Shown here piece after piece: positions 1 to 8,541 of a stretch of 64,000 nt of DNA. The DNA is from DAOMNO01 sp035443885. Its GTDB lineage: Bacteria; Planctomycetota; Phycisphaerae; Phycisphaerales; SM1A02. The stretch is from the NCBI GenBank assembly GCA_035443885.1, contig DAOMNO010000003.1:62001-126000 (forward strand), written 5' to 3'. The position numbers and the translations under genes are program-made. The notes below the pieces were generated by a model, which saw only the letters and a list, made by a program, of their open reading frames with translations, was not told the DNA's origin and searched no databases. Position 1 is the first letter of the stretch; every line of letters begins with the position of its first letter.

Positions 1-516
1 GCCAACTTGCTCGCTATCCGCGGAAGGATACAGACGCACGCGATTTTCAACATCGATGAGCCGAACGCGCACAACCGCTGCGGCACGTGGAATGGTGTTG
101 TCCACGCGATCGCTGAACGCCAGAATCTCAATGAACAAAACCTGCTCAGCGCCAACGGCGCGGCCGATGGCGTCGATCGGCATGACTTCCCGATTTGTGT
201 CGTATCGCGATGCCAGCCCCATGGCATCCTGCGGGCTGATCGTGCGTGTTACCAGTTTGCGGGTCATCAGCTCCTGACTGACGCGATCCGCCAGCACACG
301 GCGAAGACTCACCGGGTTTATCAGGTTCTCGCGATCATCAATGAACACGACAGTCGGCCGATCCTGCAGCTTGTATTCAGCATCGACGGTCGGCGGGCCG
401 GCCACGATGTACGCAGCGGGGCCGACGATGTTGCATGACGAAACAACAAGCGTCGGCATCGCAATCAACGGCAGCATCGCCGTTCGGCTCAGGATGGTGC
501 GAATCGAGTTTTTCAT
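1..516 (-). CDS. Putative secreted lipoprotein, 3' end outside window
   Basis: Partial: 172 codons are visible from an ATG at 516 and the frame stays open to base 1. The N-terminus has a basic residue pair, a hydrophobic stretch and a cysteine in the context VVSSCNIVG, which fits a lipoprotein signal. The body contains 'VLFIEILAFSDR', which parallels 'VVFIDIYEFRL' in the gene just upstream, so the two look like divergent tandem paralogues. The start lies 3 bp after the upstream stop, implying one transcript. No enzymatic motif is visible. An envelope or outer-membrane-attached role is inferred from the signal only. Confidence 0.7.
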   Translation of the reverse strand, partial: MKNSIRTILSRTAMLPLIAMPTLVVSSCNIVGPAAYIVAGPPTVDAEYKLQDRPTVVFIDDRENLINPVSLRRVLADRVSQELMTRKLVTRTISPQDAMGLASRYDTNREVMPIDAIGRAVGAEQVLFIEILAFSDRVDNTIPRAAAVVRVRLIDVENRVRLYPSADSEQVG

Positions 517-519
517 GTC

Positions 520-1203
520 TTACTTCCCGGCCCGGTACTTGTCCGGATACTTCGGCTCCTCGTGCTTGTAGAACAACCATGCCGTGCGCTCGATGAAGTT
601 CCTCAGCACGCCGAACTGGATGACGGATTCATCAGCACTCTCGCGCCCAAGAGCCTTCACCGTGGGGAACTTGCCGACGACGTTGAACGAATCTGCGAAG
701 CCGTCGCGCGTCAGACCGCCGCGCTCGATGATGCCCACGTTCGCAGCGCACACGCCTTCCCACTCGTACCGGTTGCCCGGCGGATTCAGGCGGAACTCAT
801 AAATGTCAATGAACACAACGCGATCGACGTTGAGCTGCTCCGCGATTTCCCCGTATGGAAGCGTATTCCACTGCGAGGTTCGGTATTGCCACGCCAGCAC
901 CGCGTCCGGCAGGAGCACGCGAGCACCGGGAACATGCCGGGCGATGTGCGCAGAAACTCCACCTGTCACATTCTGAATCAAGTCCGGGTACTGATACAGC
1001 ACAGCGTGATTCGCATCGACCACGACTGCGACGGTGCGATTCTCAAGATCAGAATACTCAGGCAGCACTTCGATGAGCTTCTGATATTCCCAGTTCTGCG
1101 CCAGCGCGCCGAAGAGTTGCGCACCAGCGCACCCGCCGAGCGAAAGTGACACGCCCAGGCACGCGATTGCTGCAAACACGGTACGAACCAATTGTCGCCT
1201 CAT
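520..1203 (-). CDS. Putative lipoprotein, paralogue of the next gene
   Basis: 227 aa. The N-terminus (MRRQLVRTVFAA...LSLGGCAGAQ) is a typical type II signal with lipobox LGGC, so the protein should be lipidated and face the periplasm. The rest is an alpha/beta sequence with 'VVFIDIYEF' shared in pattern with the downstream paralogue. No catalytic motif was recognised. The ATG overlaps the stop of the DUF2752 gene by one base (TGATG) and an AAGGGG ribosome site precedes it, so translation is probably coupled. Genes of this pairing may belong to a small envelope operon; the function is unknown. Confidence 0.75.
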   Translation of the reverse strand: MRRQLVRTVFAAIACLGVSLSLGGCAGAQLFGALAQNWEYQKLIEVLPEYSDLENRTVAVVVDANHAVLYQYPDLIQNVTGGVSAHIARHVPGARVLLPDAVLAWQYRTSQWNTLPYGEIAEQLNVDRVVFIDIYEFRLNPPGNRYEWEGVCAANVGIIERGGLTRDGFADSFNVVGKFPTVKALGRESADESVIQFGVLRNFIERTAWLFYKHEEPKYPDKYRAGK

Positions 1204-1679
1204 CAGGCGATCCCCTTATAGCTGAGAACTTTGAAAATCCATGCGCCGGCGGCAAAGAGCGCGATCAACCATGCCGCCCGTGCATTCCACAATCGCGCAA
1301 ACGGTTGGGCGAGTTGCGAGCCTGTCAGCGCGATATGAAGCGAAACAATCAACGCCATTGCTGTCGCCAGCGCAAGCACGAAGCCGAACGGCTGCGCGAG
1401 AAACGAACGCAGAAAGTCGCCACGAACGGCGTGAGAGAATGATGTGGTCATGCCGCACGTCATGCAAGGCATATCCATGATGGTGATCCATCCGCATTCC
1501 GGCATGTTGAGTTGCCGATGTGTGCCGAGGCCGGTTGCTGAGGGCGTCATGAACGCCGCCATGCCGAGCACGACCGCGCAGCCGAGCGAGACGACCGCAG
1601 CCATTGCGCGTCGCGCGAACGGTGAAGTCGCCTCATGCGCCGTCATCAGTCGATCTGTCGCAGCGGTTGGATGATGCAT
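1203..1679 (-). CDS. DUF2752 membrane protein
   Basis: 158 aa from the ATG at 1679. The hallmark of DUF2752 (PF10825), a CxxCGMTTSF motif, is present (CMTCGMTTSF) near residues 70-79, between hydrophobic segments around 22-42, 90-108 and 130-150, giving about three membrane helices. Family function is unknown; the conserved cysteines suggest a metal or redox role. The frame stays open upstream to 1949, but that extension is basic and low in hydrophobicity and overlaps the neighbouring gene, so I did not use it; the ATG at 1646 is an alternative start. First of a coupled set with the two lipoproteins. Confidence 0.75.
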   Translation of the reverse strand: MHHPTAATDRLMTAHEATSPFARRAMAAVVSLGCAVVLGMAAFMTPSATGLGTHRQLNMPECGWITIMDMPCMTCGMTTSFSHAVRGDFLRSFLAQPFGFVLALATAMALIVSLHIALTGSQLAQPFARLWNARAAWLIALFAAGAWIFKVLSYKGIA

Positions 1680-1761
1680 GAACGAGTACGGTATCCGGCG
1701 TGCCGCACGGGGGCAACGAAAACGCTGGCGACCAGCGTGCAAACAGCCCATCCGAGGCCTC

Positions 1762-2094
1762 TCAACCAGATGCGATGCTGTAGAGAAACCAGCGTTGTCT
1801 GGCTGATTTTGGCGAAGAACCCGGCCGGCTTTGCCTTTCAAAGTAAATCCGGGCCACTTCACCGCTTTCCAGTCGAACGGTAAACGCCTGCCGCCTGAGG
1901 TATACCTCGTTACCCTCGCGGCCGCCTTCAGGGGTGGAAATCTTCTCATGGTTCAGGCACTCGACGATCACATATCGTCGGTTCCGCCATATGAAGGCTG
2001 ATGGGAGCGCGGCCAAGCCTCTCGCCATCAGGTCGGGTGAGAACGTCCCCGATTCGGGATTGATCGGTTCGGAGATGAACTGCTCATCGTGCAT
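1762..2094 (-). CDS. Small DUF6504-like protein
   Basis: 110 aa, no signal peptide or membrane segment. The pattern 'AFIWRNRRYVIVECL...', then 'RRQAFTVRLESGEVARIYFER' and 'RWFLYSI' resembles the small beta-rich DUF6504 family, in which a protein is built around a W/R-rich core; this match is by pattern and not certain. Divergent from the dipeptidase gene across 38 bp. On the minus strand a TAGGAT hexamer (2112-2107) lies 12 nt upstream of the start and could be its -10 element. Function unknown. Confidence 0.6.
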   Translation of the reverse strand: MHDEQFISEPINPESGTFSPDLMARGLAALPSAFIWRNRRYVIVECLNHEKISTPEGGREGNEVYLRRQAFTVRLESGEVARIYFERQSRPGSSPKSARQRWFLYSIASG

Positions 2095-2132
2095 GGACGC
2101 TCGCCATCCTACATGCCGGTACGCTATCGACT

Positions 2133-3128
2133 ATGCATTGGATCGACGGCCATCTTGATCTGGCGTACCTCGGCGTCTGCGGACGGGATTTGCGACGCCC
2201 CTGCCCTGACCCCGCCGTGGGCTGCCTGAGCTTGCCCGCGCTGCGCGAAGCGAACGTACAGATCGCCTTCGCAACCATTTTCACCGAGCCAGGCGCGGAA
2301 GGCCCGGGGGCCTATCCGTCGAGTGATGATCTTGATGCTGCAGAAGCTGCGGGCCTTCGGCAGCTTGCTCACTATGAACGACTTGAAGCTGAAGGTGAAC
2401 TTTCGATCGTTCGCACGCGCGAAGACCTTGAAGGCGACACTCCGCTGCCGCGGATCGTGCTGCTCATGGAAGGCGCAGACCCAGTTCGATCGCCGGAAAA
2501 GCTCGCCTGGTGGCATGAGCGCGGCCTGCGGTTGATCGGCCTGACGTGGGCGATGGGTACGCGATATGCAGGCGGCAACTCCAAGGGCGGCCCACTCACC
2601 CCGCTCGGCCGCGAGATGATCGCCGCGATGGACGAACTGGGCATGGTCCATGATGTTTCGCATCTGGGCGATGAAGCATTTGATGAACTGTTGGATGTGG
2701 CGAAGGGTCCGGTTGTCGCCACGCACTCCAACTGCCGGGCACTCGTCAACGATGTGCAACGACATCTCCTTGACGACCAGATCGCTCGTCTCACAGCACG
2801 GAATGGAATCATCGGCCTCAACCTGTTCACGCGGTTCATCGTGCCTGAAGGCCGGGCAACCGTTCGCGAAGCGATTGATCACGTGGAGCGAATCGCAGAT
2901 ATTGCCGGTCGGCGAGATTGCGTCGCGCTGGGGTCTGATATGGACGGCGGTTTCACGCCAATGGAATTGCCTCAAGTGCTAATGCATCCCTCTCGGCTTC
3001 GCCTGCTCGCTGACGAACTACGGGCACGAGGCTGGAACGACCGCGACATCGCAGGGTTCGCGCATGACAATTGGGAACGGTTGCTTCGGCAACATCTGCC
3101 TGCACACGCACGAGCGATTATCGACTGA
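2133..3128 (+). CDS. Membrane dipeptidase (peptidase M19)
   Basis: 331 aa, zinc-dependent renal-dipeptidase family that cleaves dipeptides, including D-amino-acid forms. The ordered metal-ligand motifs of the TIM-barrel are present: DGHLDLA (residues 5-11), LMEGADP, the HDVSHL strand, THSNCR and GSDMDGG. There is no signal peptide, so it is probably cytoplasmic as in many bacterial members. A TACGCT hexamer at 2120-2125 ends 7 nt before the ATG with no ribosome site, consistent with a leaderless mRNA. The 3' end overlaps the convergent gene by 11 bp. Confidence 0.9.
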   Translation: MHWIDGHLDLAYLGVCGRDLRRPCPDPAVGCLSLPALREANVQIAFATIFTEPGAEGPGAYPSSDDLDAAEAAGLRQLAHYERLEAEGELSIVRTREDLEGDTPLPRIVLLMEGADPVRSPEKLAWWHERGLRLIGLTWAMGTRYAGGNSKGGPLTPLGREMIAAMDELGMVHDVSHLGDEAFDELLDVAKGPVVATHSNCRALVNDVQRHLLDDQIARLTARNGIIGLNLFTRFIVPEGRATVREAIDHVERIADIAGRRDCVALGSDMDGGFTPMELPQVLMHPSRLRLLADELRARGWNDRDIAGFAHDNWERLLRQHLPAHARAIID

Positions 3129-4377
3129 GCGGCGCGGCGTACCAGCCTGTGCGACCTTCAACCACCACAGGCGCGAGCACATGCAAACGCAGGTTCGTGC
3201 CATGCAGGTCCGCCAGCGTGTGCGGCTGATCCGTGAAGACGTGCAACGTGATGTCCCCTTCTGGCAGAATCGCATGCTCCCGGCTGGCCATGACCAGCAG
3301 GCTTCGATGCGCTGCTGCCCATGATTCCACAATTCGCAACTCCCGCAGATGGTGTTCCCTCGCCAGCAGATGAAGCTCGCCCAGCGAGTTCGTGGCAAGT
3401 TCAACGACCGGCGCTGCGGGGCACTGGATCGACAGCAGATTGAGACCCGCAACATGCGAAGCCAGCGACGGTTCCACATTCGCAGCTACAGGCGTTTCTC
3501 CATCCCGCTGTACATGAGCCGCGTCATCGCGCGGCGACTCACGGAACGGCTTCGGCGCGAGCTTTACATGCCTCGTTTCGACAACCGGCACGAACGGCGC
3601 ATCAAGTGGATCATCGACGGCCAACCGCAGCGGCTTGCGCTCTGTGCGTGGCGTCTCTGCCTGCTGCCCGAAGCTGCGAATCCACTTCACAACGTCTGAT
3701 GCTGTCGCACATCGCTCGCCAGCCAGATGAACGTCGCGCGTACAGCGAATGTCCGAGTCAATCCGCTGCAGACAAAGCGACAACTCAACTGGCGTGTTCA
3801 GGAATGCAGCCGTGGCTTGATTGACACGGTCAACAACACGGCGGGCCTGCTCCGGCTCTGCACCGAGGACCGCGATCGAAATCAGTGGCAGCCGATGGCT
3901 CTGTTCTTCCGCAGCCCACGCCATCGCCTTAATGAGCTGGTACGCAGCAACGACCGCGGAGCTATCTGCACTGCTCAGAATGGTTACCCGATCGGCCCCC
4001 AGCCTGATGACCTCGGCTGCGGGCAGGTCGTCCGGCGCTCGGACGATCCACTTCTCAACCTGCCGCGAAAACGCGCTGAGCACCTCATGCAGACCTGTTT
4101 CCGGCAGCCGCATGTGTTCGGTCGTACCCCGCATCACCTGTACGGCTGGCTCTTCGCGATCAAGCCGCACGAGCGCCGTGCAGCCGCGCTCGCGGGCCAC
4201 GGCATCTGCATATGGGCCGAGCCACAACCCGGCGCGGACAGGCAGATGGCCGACGAGCAGCAACTCAACCGCAGTGGATCGCTCCGTCGCAGCCTGTGGC
4301 GCGTCGGCTGTCTCCTCGGTCAGGAAGAGTGCAGCCAACTCGTCGATCGCATCGCGTGTCTTCATCGTCTCGTTCAT
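3118..4377 (-). CDS. Degenerate ParA/MinD-like partner protein
   Basis: 419 aa. Residues about 40-215 follow a MinD/FlhG-type Rossmann layout: an N-terminal strand 'VELLLVGHLP', then 'ADRVTILSSADSSAVVAAYQLIKAM' (the segment that in FlhG reads like ADEVIVVTTPEPTALTDAYALIK) and 'ISIAVLGAEPEQARRVVDRVNQATAAFLNTPVE'-like sequence. The Walker A lysines are missing, so it probably cannot hydrolyse ATP. The C-terminal ~200 residues are unassigned. Its ATG overlaps the stop of the ParA-CBM gene (ATGA, 4374-4377), so the two are translationally coupled and likely act together. The fold call is my reading of pattern, not an alignment. Confidence 0.65.
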   Translation of the reverse strand: MNETMKTRDAIDELAALFLTEETADAPQAATERSTAVELLLVGHLPVRAGLWLGPYADAVARERGCTALVRLDREEPAVQVMRGTTEHMRLPETGLHEVLSAFSRQVEKWIVRAPDDLPAAEVIRLGADRVTILSSADSSAVVAAYQLIKAMAWAAEEQSHRLPLISIAVLGAEPEQARRVVDRVNQATAAFLNTPVELSLCLQRIDSDIRCTRDVHLAGERCATASDVVKWIRSFGQQAETPRTERKPLRLAVDDPLDAPFVPVVETRHVKLAPKPFRESPRDDAAHVQRDGETPVAANVEPSLASHVAGLNLLSIQCPAAPVVELATNSLGELHLLAREHHLRELRIVESWAAAHRSLLVMASREHAILPEGDITLHVFTDQPHTLADLHGTNLRLHVLAPVVVEGRTGWYAAPLSR

Positions 4378-5729
4378 CCCCTCTCGACTACGAGCACACT
4401 GTCCTGTTCGCCGACACCCTCAGGCGGCATCAGCGAATCGCTGGGTGCATTGTACGGATCGGGCTTCCATTCGCCATCCACCACGATGCGGTAGCGGTAC
4501 ACGCCCGGCGGAATCTCGACCATCGCCTCGAACGTGTCGGTGTCCGGGTTGTACATCAGGGGCGTTGCGCTTGGAGACCAGCCATTGAAATCGCCCGCAA
4601 TTGAGATGCTGCGCGATCCTGAAGCTGGCTGGGCGAACAGAACGGCCTTGCCAACCTGCGTCGCTCCGAAAATATGCTCAAAATCGTGTGAGCCACTGCG
4701 TGGACCGGGCGCAACCCACGGTGCCGAAGTCGTTGATACCGATGAGGTCTCGTGCCGCAGCGCGAGTTCTCTCACGCGGCGAGCGAGTTCCGCAGCGCGA
4801 CTGCTGCCCTCATGCGTGGACTCCGGACCGCGCAGCCGAACCATCGATGGCTCGTTTGCGATATTCGTCGCGCCGGGGATTGGCGAGGCTCCCACACCCG
4901 CCCGGCGAATGACTTCGATCTCCGCTGCGCCGCTGTACATGGCGGCGGCCTGCGCCGCATGGTCCTGCAGCCAGTCTGCCAATCGTTCAAAGTCCTTAGC
5001 AGCTTCGCTATCCGGCGCGTACTCCACCACAGGCTGCCCGAAGCCCGCAGCCTCGCGAAGCATCTCGTGTTCGCGGATCACCGTCGGCACGATCTGACCT
5101 GCAAAATCGCGATGCAGCGCGATGAGAATGTCGCGCGCAATGCTCGAATCCGGATTGTGCAGCGTCGGCAGCATATGGCACGCGATCGGCCTGCCGATGC
5201 GGTCTATTGTCCGCTGAATCGTCATCCACTGTTTCTGTGCGCCTTTCAGCGAGAAGAAGCCCGTTTCAACGGGCACAAGCACTTCTCGCGCCGCGCGAAG
5301 GGCGTTGAAGGTCAACAGGCCGATCGTCGGGGGGCAGTCGATCAGACACAGGTCGAAACGATCTGCGAAGATCGTTAGCAGACTCTCCAGCCTGCGATCG
5401 CGGTCCGGCAGTTGATACAACCCGCCGCCCGGCGCTTCCAGTGCCGCCAGGCGCGTTGTGCTCGGCGCAAGATGAAGGTCGCGGGCTACTTCCCAAAGGA
5501 GACCCGGACTGATGGACATCGGCTGTTCGTGGTCGGCAACGAGCGCCTCGCCGATGCCGGTCTCGATTCGCCCTTCCGGCACGCCCAGACCCGCAGCACA
5601 GTGCGATTGCGGGTCCATGTCCACGAGAAGCGTTCGCACGCCCCGCCTGGCGAAGACAGCAGCAAGGTTAATTGCCGTTGTCGTCTTCCCGCAACCACCC
5701 TTCTGGTTCACGATCGCGATCACACGCAC
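4374..5729 (-). CDS. ParA-family ATPase fused to a glycogen-binding (CBM48/AMPK-beta type) domain
   Basis: 451 aa starting at a GTG at 5729, chosen because AAGGA sits 7 nt upstream and translation then begins VRVIAIVNQKGG, the canonical ParA start; a longer open frame to 5882 has no such support. Deviant Walker A KGGCGKTT is at residues 10-17, the VDMDPQ motif at 36-41 and LIDCPP at 129-134. Residues 260-365 form a low-complexity linker. Residues 370-451 match a family 48/AMPK1 carbohydrate-binding module: SIAGDFNGWSPSATPL, then a beta-rich FEAMVEIPPGVYRYRIVVDG and WKPDP. No parB or parS is visible nearby. Function inferred: positioning of a carbohydrate-associated cargo. Confidence 0.88.
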   Translation of the reverse strand: MRVIAIVNQKGGCGKTTTAINLAAVFARRGVRTLLVDMDPQSHCAAGLGVPEGRIETGIGEALVADHEQPMSISPGLLWEVARDLHLAPSTTRLAALEAPGGGLYQLPDRDRRLESLLTIFADRFDLCLIDCPPTIGLLTFNALRAAREVLVPVETGFFSLKGAQKQWMTIQRTIDRIGRPIACHMLPTLHNPDSSIARDILIALHRDFAGQIVPTVIREHEMLREAAGFGQPVVEYAPDSEAAKDFERLADWLQDHAAQAAAMYSGAAEIEVIRRAGVGASPIPGATNIANEPSMVRLRGPESTHEGSSRAAELARRVRELALRHETSSVSTTSAPWVAPGPRSGSHDFEHIFGATQVGKAVLFAQPASGSRSISIAGDFNGWSPSATPLMYNPDTDTFEAMVEIPPGVYRYRIVVDGEWKPDPYNAPSDSLMPPEGVGEQDSVLVVERG

Positions 5730-5820
5730 GGCAAATTCCTTGGGCGGACGATACAGGTGTCCGACAAAGTGCCTTATCGGAACACTTGCGCGCGACGCTT
5801 GAATAGTGAAGCAATTGGGA

Positions 5821-6951
5821 TCAGCGCGCTGCACCAGGCGCGGCACTGACGTGCCGCCATGCCTCAACGACCACATCGCCACTCACGCCGCGCACCACTT
5901 CCGCAGAGCCGATGGAGGTCGGCAGCACCAATCGCAGCTTGCCGCGAGCGACTTTCTTGTCGTACATCATGGCTTCCAGCAGCGAATCAACCGAGACATC
6001 GCGCTGGAGCCGACGCGGCAGACCCGCCGATTCAATCAGGCTCTCGATTTGCTCTGCGTCCGATTTCGACAATCGCCCCATCAGCACCGCAGCGTGAGCC
6101 GCTGCGCACATACCGATCGCAACGGCCTCGCCATGCTGGAGGTCCAGTTCGGCAATCGGTTCAATCGCATGAGCGAAGGTGTGGCCAAGGTTCAGCAGCG
6201 CGCGGCGGCCGCTTTCCCGTTCGTCTTCCTCCACAATGGCGATCTTGATCCGTGCGCTCCGCTCGATCAGGTCCGTCAGCGCGGGCGTATCCAGAGTACG
6301 GATCGACTCCATTCGGGCCTGAATCAGCGCGAGCAAATCTCGATCCGCAATGACGCCGTGCTTGATGCACTCCGACACGCCGCACAGAAAATGTCGCATA
6401 TCCAGCGTGCGCAGCGTTTCCGGGTCGGCGACGATCGCACGCGGCTGCCAGAACGCGCCGATGAGATTCTTGCCCATACGACCAGCCAGCGTACTACCGG
6501 GCAGCGGCGTATTGATGCCCGTCTTGCCGCCAATGGCCGCATCCACCATAGCCAGCAGCGTCGTCGGCACCTGGATAAACGGCACGCCTCGAAGGAAGGT
6601 TGATGCTGCAAACCCAGCGGTGTCACCCACTACGCCGCCGCCAAGTGCGATGACGGGTGTCGTGCGATCAACACCTGAAGCCAGCATCGCTGCGTACATC
6701 CTTTCCACAGTCGCGAGAATCTTCGATGGCTCATTCGCGGTCATGGTGTGTACAAACACCTCGTAGTGAGCATGGCGCAGCGATCGCTCCGCCGTCGCGC
6801 CATGCGTGCGTGCCAGCGCTGCGTCAACGATCAGCATGGCGCGTCGATGCGGCGCCACCTCGTGCACAATCGCGCCGAGACCGCGAAGCGCGCCTGCTTC
6901 GATCGTCATCTCATGCTCATGGCCAGGTATGTTGATGGGAACGGTCGGCAT
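5821..6951 (-). CDS. aroB: 3-dehydroquinate synthase
   Basis: 376 aa. Converts DAHP to 3-dehydroquinate in the shikimate pathway; cytosolic, NAD and metal dependent. Visible signatures: GGGVVGDTAGF (dinucleotide loop), VPTTLLAMVDAAIGGKTGIN, the metal ligand Glu in GVSECIKHG, the histidine in NLGHTFAHAIE and LQHGEAVAIGM. Length is normal. The ATG overlaps the stop of the upstream gene by one base (TAATG at 6949-6953), suggesting coupling to that membrane protein gene. Confidence 0.96.
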   Translation of the reverse strand: MPTVPINIPGHEHEMTIEAGALRGLGAIVHEVAPHRRAMLIVDAALARTHGATAERSLRHAHYEVFVHTMTANEPSKILATVERMYAAMLASGVDRTTPVIALGGGVVGDTAGFAASTFLRGVPFIQVPTTLLAMVDAAIGGKTGINTPLPGSTLAGRMGKNLIGAFWQPRAIVADPETLRTLDMRHFLCGVSECIKHGVIADRDLLALIQARMESIRTLDTPALTDLIERSARIKIAIVEEDERESGRRALLNLGHTFAHAIEPIAELDLQHGEAVAIGMCAAAHAAVLMGRLSKSDAEQIESLIESAGLPRRLQRDVSVDSLLEAMMYDKKVARGKLRLVLPTSIGSAEVVRGVSGDVVVEAWRHVSAAPGAAR

Positions 6952-7697
6952 TAATGACGCTCAGCATCCGCGCGACGCTTGAGTTCCGCAAGGGCCTCAG
7001 CCGGATTCTCGGGCAACGGTCCGCCTGAATCTGTCATGCTGGAACTGTCGTAACCGATCCCCGCCACCCGCCTCCGTGCCGACACGCCCCGGCGTTGCCG
7101 ACGCACATACAGCCAGAGCAGGACGAACCCTCCGAAAAGCACGCCCACCGGAAAAACAACCAGCTCGACTGGGGCACGGCTGTCCTCATAGTGAATCCTT
7201 TGCGGCCGCGCACCAACGAACGCTGCATACTGCCTGATGGCGCCATCGCGTGCCTGCGCATCCACCCGCTTGTAGAAACGCGAAACAATGCGGAGCTTCT
7301 GCCCTTCAGTAAATCTTGCACCATCCACCCCGACCACATACACGATGACCGGCTGGCCGCTACGATCGCGAATGAACCATTCTTCGCCCACGTCATACGG
7401 TGCGGGAAGCGCCGTGCGCTGCTCCAATCGCCCCAGTACAAGGCACAACTCGCCGCGAAACGAGTCCGGGTCGGCGGTCATCGCGTCGGGCTGAAAGTAA
7501 AAGCGCATCGGATCGGTCGGCAGTGCGCCATCCCACTCTCGAAAGTGCTCAACGAGTGCGAAAAACGCCTCTTCCCGAAAGTCGCTGCCATCGTGCGCCG
7601 TGGCGAGCCGCTCGCGACGATCATCCGTCAGACCGTCTGCACCGAGCATGACCGAGCACGCAAAGACGCAGAAAAGAATCGCCGCCGACTTCCGCAT
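6951..7697 (-). CDS. Exported membrane-anchored protein of unknown function
   Basis: 248 aa from the ATG at 7697. The start was chosen because MRKSAAILFCVFACSVMLGADG is a clean signal peptide and a TATGAT hexamer (7709-7704) ends exactly 6 nt upstream. TTG and ATG starts further up (7721, 7718) would put extra residues before it. The middle is a soluble ~160-residue domain ('VIVYVVGVDGARFTEGQKLRIVSRFYKRVD'). One membrane helix near residues 180-200 (VVFPVGVLFGGFVLLWLYV) is followed by an Arg-rich cytoplasmic tail, so the body should face the periplasm. Not recognised as a named family. Co-transcribed with aroB by overlap. Confidence 0.75.
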   Translation of the reverse strand: MRKSAAILFCVFACSVMLGADGLTDDRRERLATAHDGSDFREEAFFALVEHFREWDGALPTDPMRFYFQPDAMTADPDSFRGELCLVLGRLEQRTALPAPYDVGEEWFIRDRSGQPVIVYVVGVDGARFTEGQKLRIVSRFYKRVDAQARDGAIRQYAAFVGARPQRIHYEDSRAPVELVVFPVGVLFGGFVLLWLYVRRQRRGVSARRRVAGIGYDSSSMTDSGGPLPENPAEALAELKRRADAERH

Positions 7698-7779
7698 GAG
7701 TGCATCATACGGCTGCATCAACCCACGCTCTACGGATCGCGGCTATGCTGGCGGGGAACCTTCCACATGGAGCCGTACC

Positions 7780-8364
7780 ATGGCGCAAACCCCTTCCAAT
7801 ATGGTCCCGCTCGGCAGCCCTGCGCCGAGTTTCCTTCTCCCCGACGCGACCACGGGCAACCTTGTCAGCATTGAGGATTTCGCCGATCACGGTGCGCTGC
7901 TCGTGATGTTCATCTGCAACCACTGCCCGTTCGTGAAGCATCTTCGTGCTGCGCTCGCGGAGCTGGGCCGCGAGTACCAGCCGCAAGGCGCAGCGATCAT
8001 CGCCATCAGTTCCAACGACGTGCAGAAGTACCCCGATGACAGCCCCGCCAAGATGGCCTCCGAGGCGCGCGAAGCAGGTTACACATTCCCATATCTGTTC
8101 GATGAATCGCAAGATGTGGCGAAGTCGTACAAAGCCGCTTGTACGCCGGACTTCTTTCTGTATGACAGGCTTCGCCAACTTGTGTATCGAGGCCAGTTCG
8201 ACGACTCGCGCCCCAGCAACGGCATTCCAGTAACCGGCGCAGATGTGCGTGCCGCACTCGACGCTGTCCTCGCTGGTGAACCGGTTTCGCGGAACCAGAA
8301 GCCGTCCATCGGCTGCAACATCAAATGGAAGCCGGGCAACGAGCCAGACTACGCGAAGGGGTAA
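7780..8364 (+). CDS. Thioredoxin-family (AhpC/TSA-like) protein
   Basis: 194 aa. Thioredoxin fold of the peroxiredoxin-like family that begins GSPAPSFLLPDATTGN, with the motif FICNHCPFVKH near residues 42-52 (single cysteine NHCPFVKH in place of CxxC) and KAACTPDFFLYD later, giving a second cysteine and the cis-Pro loop. No signal peptide. Likely a thiol peroxidase or redox protein of the cytoplasm; the substrate cannot be told. Start ATG 7780 has GGAG 7 nt upstream; a TATGCT hexamer at 7744-7749 may be its -10, giving a short leader, unlike the leaderless genes around it. Confidence 0.88.
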   Translation: MAQTPSNMVPLGSPAPSFLLPDATTGNLVSIEDFADHGALLVMFICNHCPFVKHLRAALAELGREYQPQGAAIIAISSNDVQKYPDDSPAKMASEAREAGYTFPYLFDESQDVAKSYKAACTPDFFLYDRLRQLVYRGQFDDSRPSNGIPVTGADVRAALDAVLAGEPVSRNQKPSIGCNIKWKPGNEPDYAKG

Positions 8365-8541
8365 GCCAGATCGTGCGCTCAAACCCGAATTCTGCTCCAA
8401 TCGGATGGTGAGTGAATCGGATAGATTCCGGCCTCTGAACGGAGACCCTCGGGATAAAGCGGAAACGATTTACGGAAGAACAGACGCGTTCGACGTGGCA
8501 CGCTGACTACGCCATACGTTGAACCGGCGGCACCGAACGCG

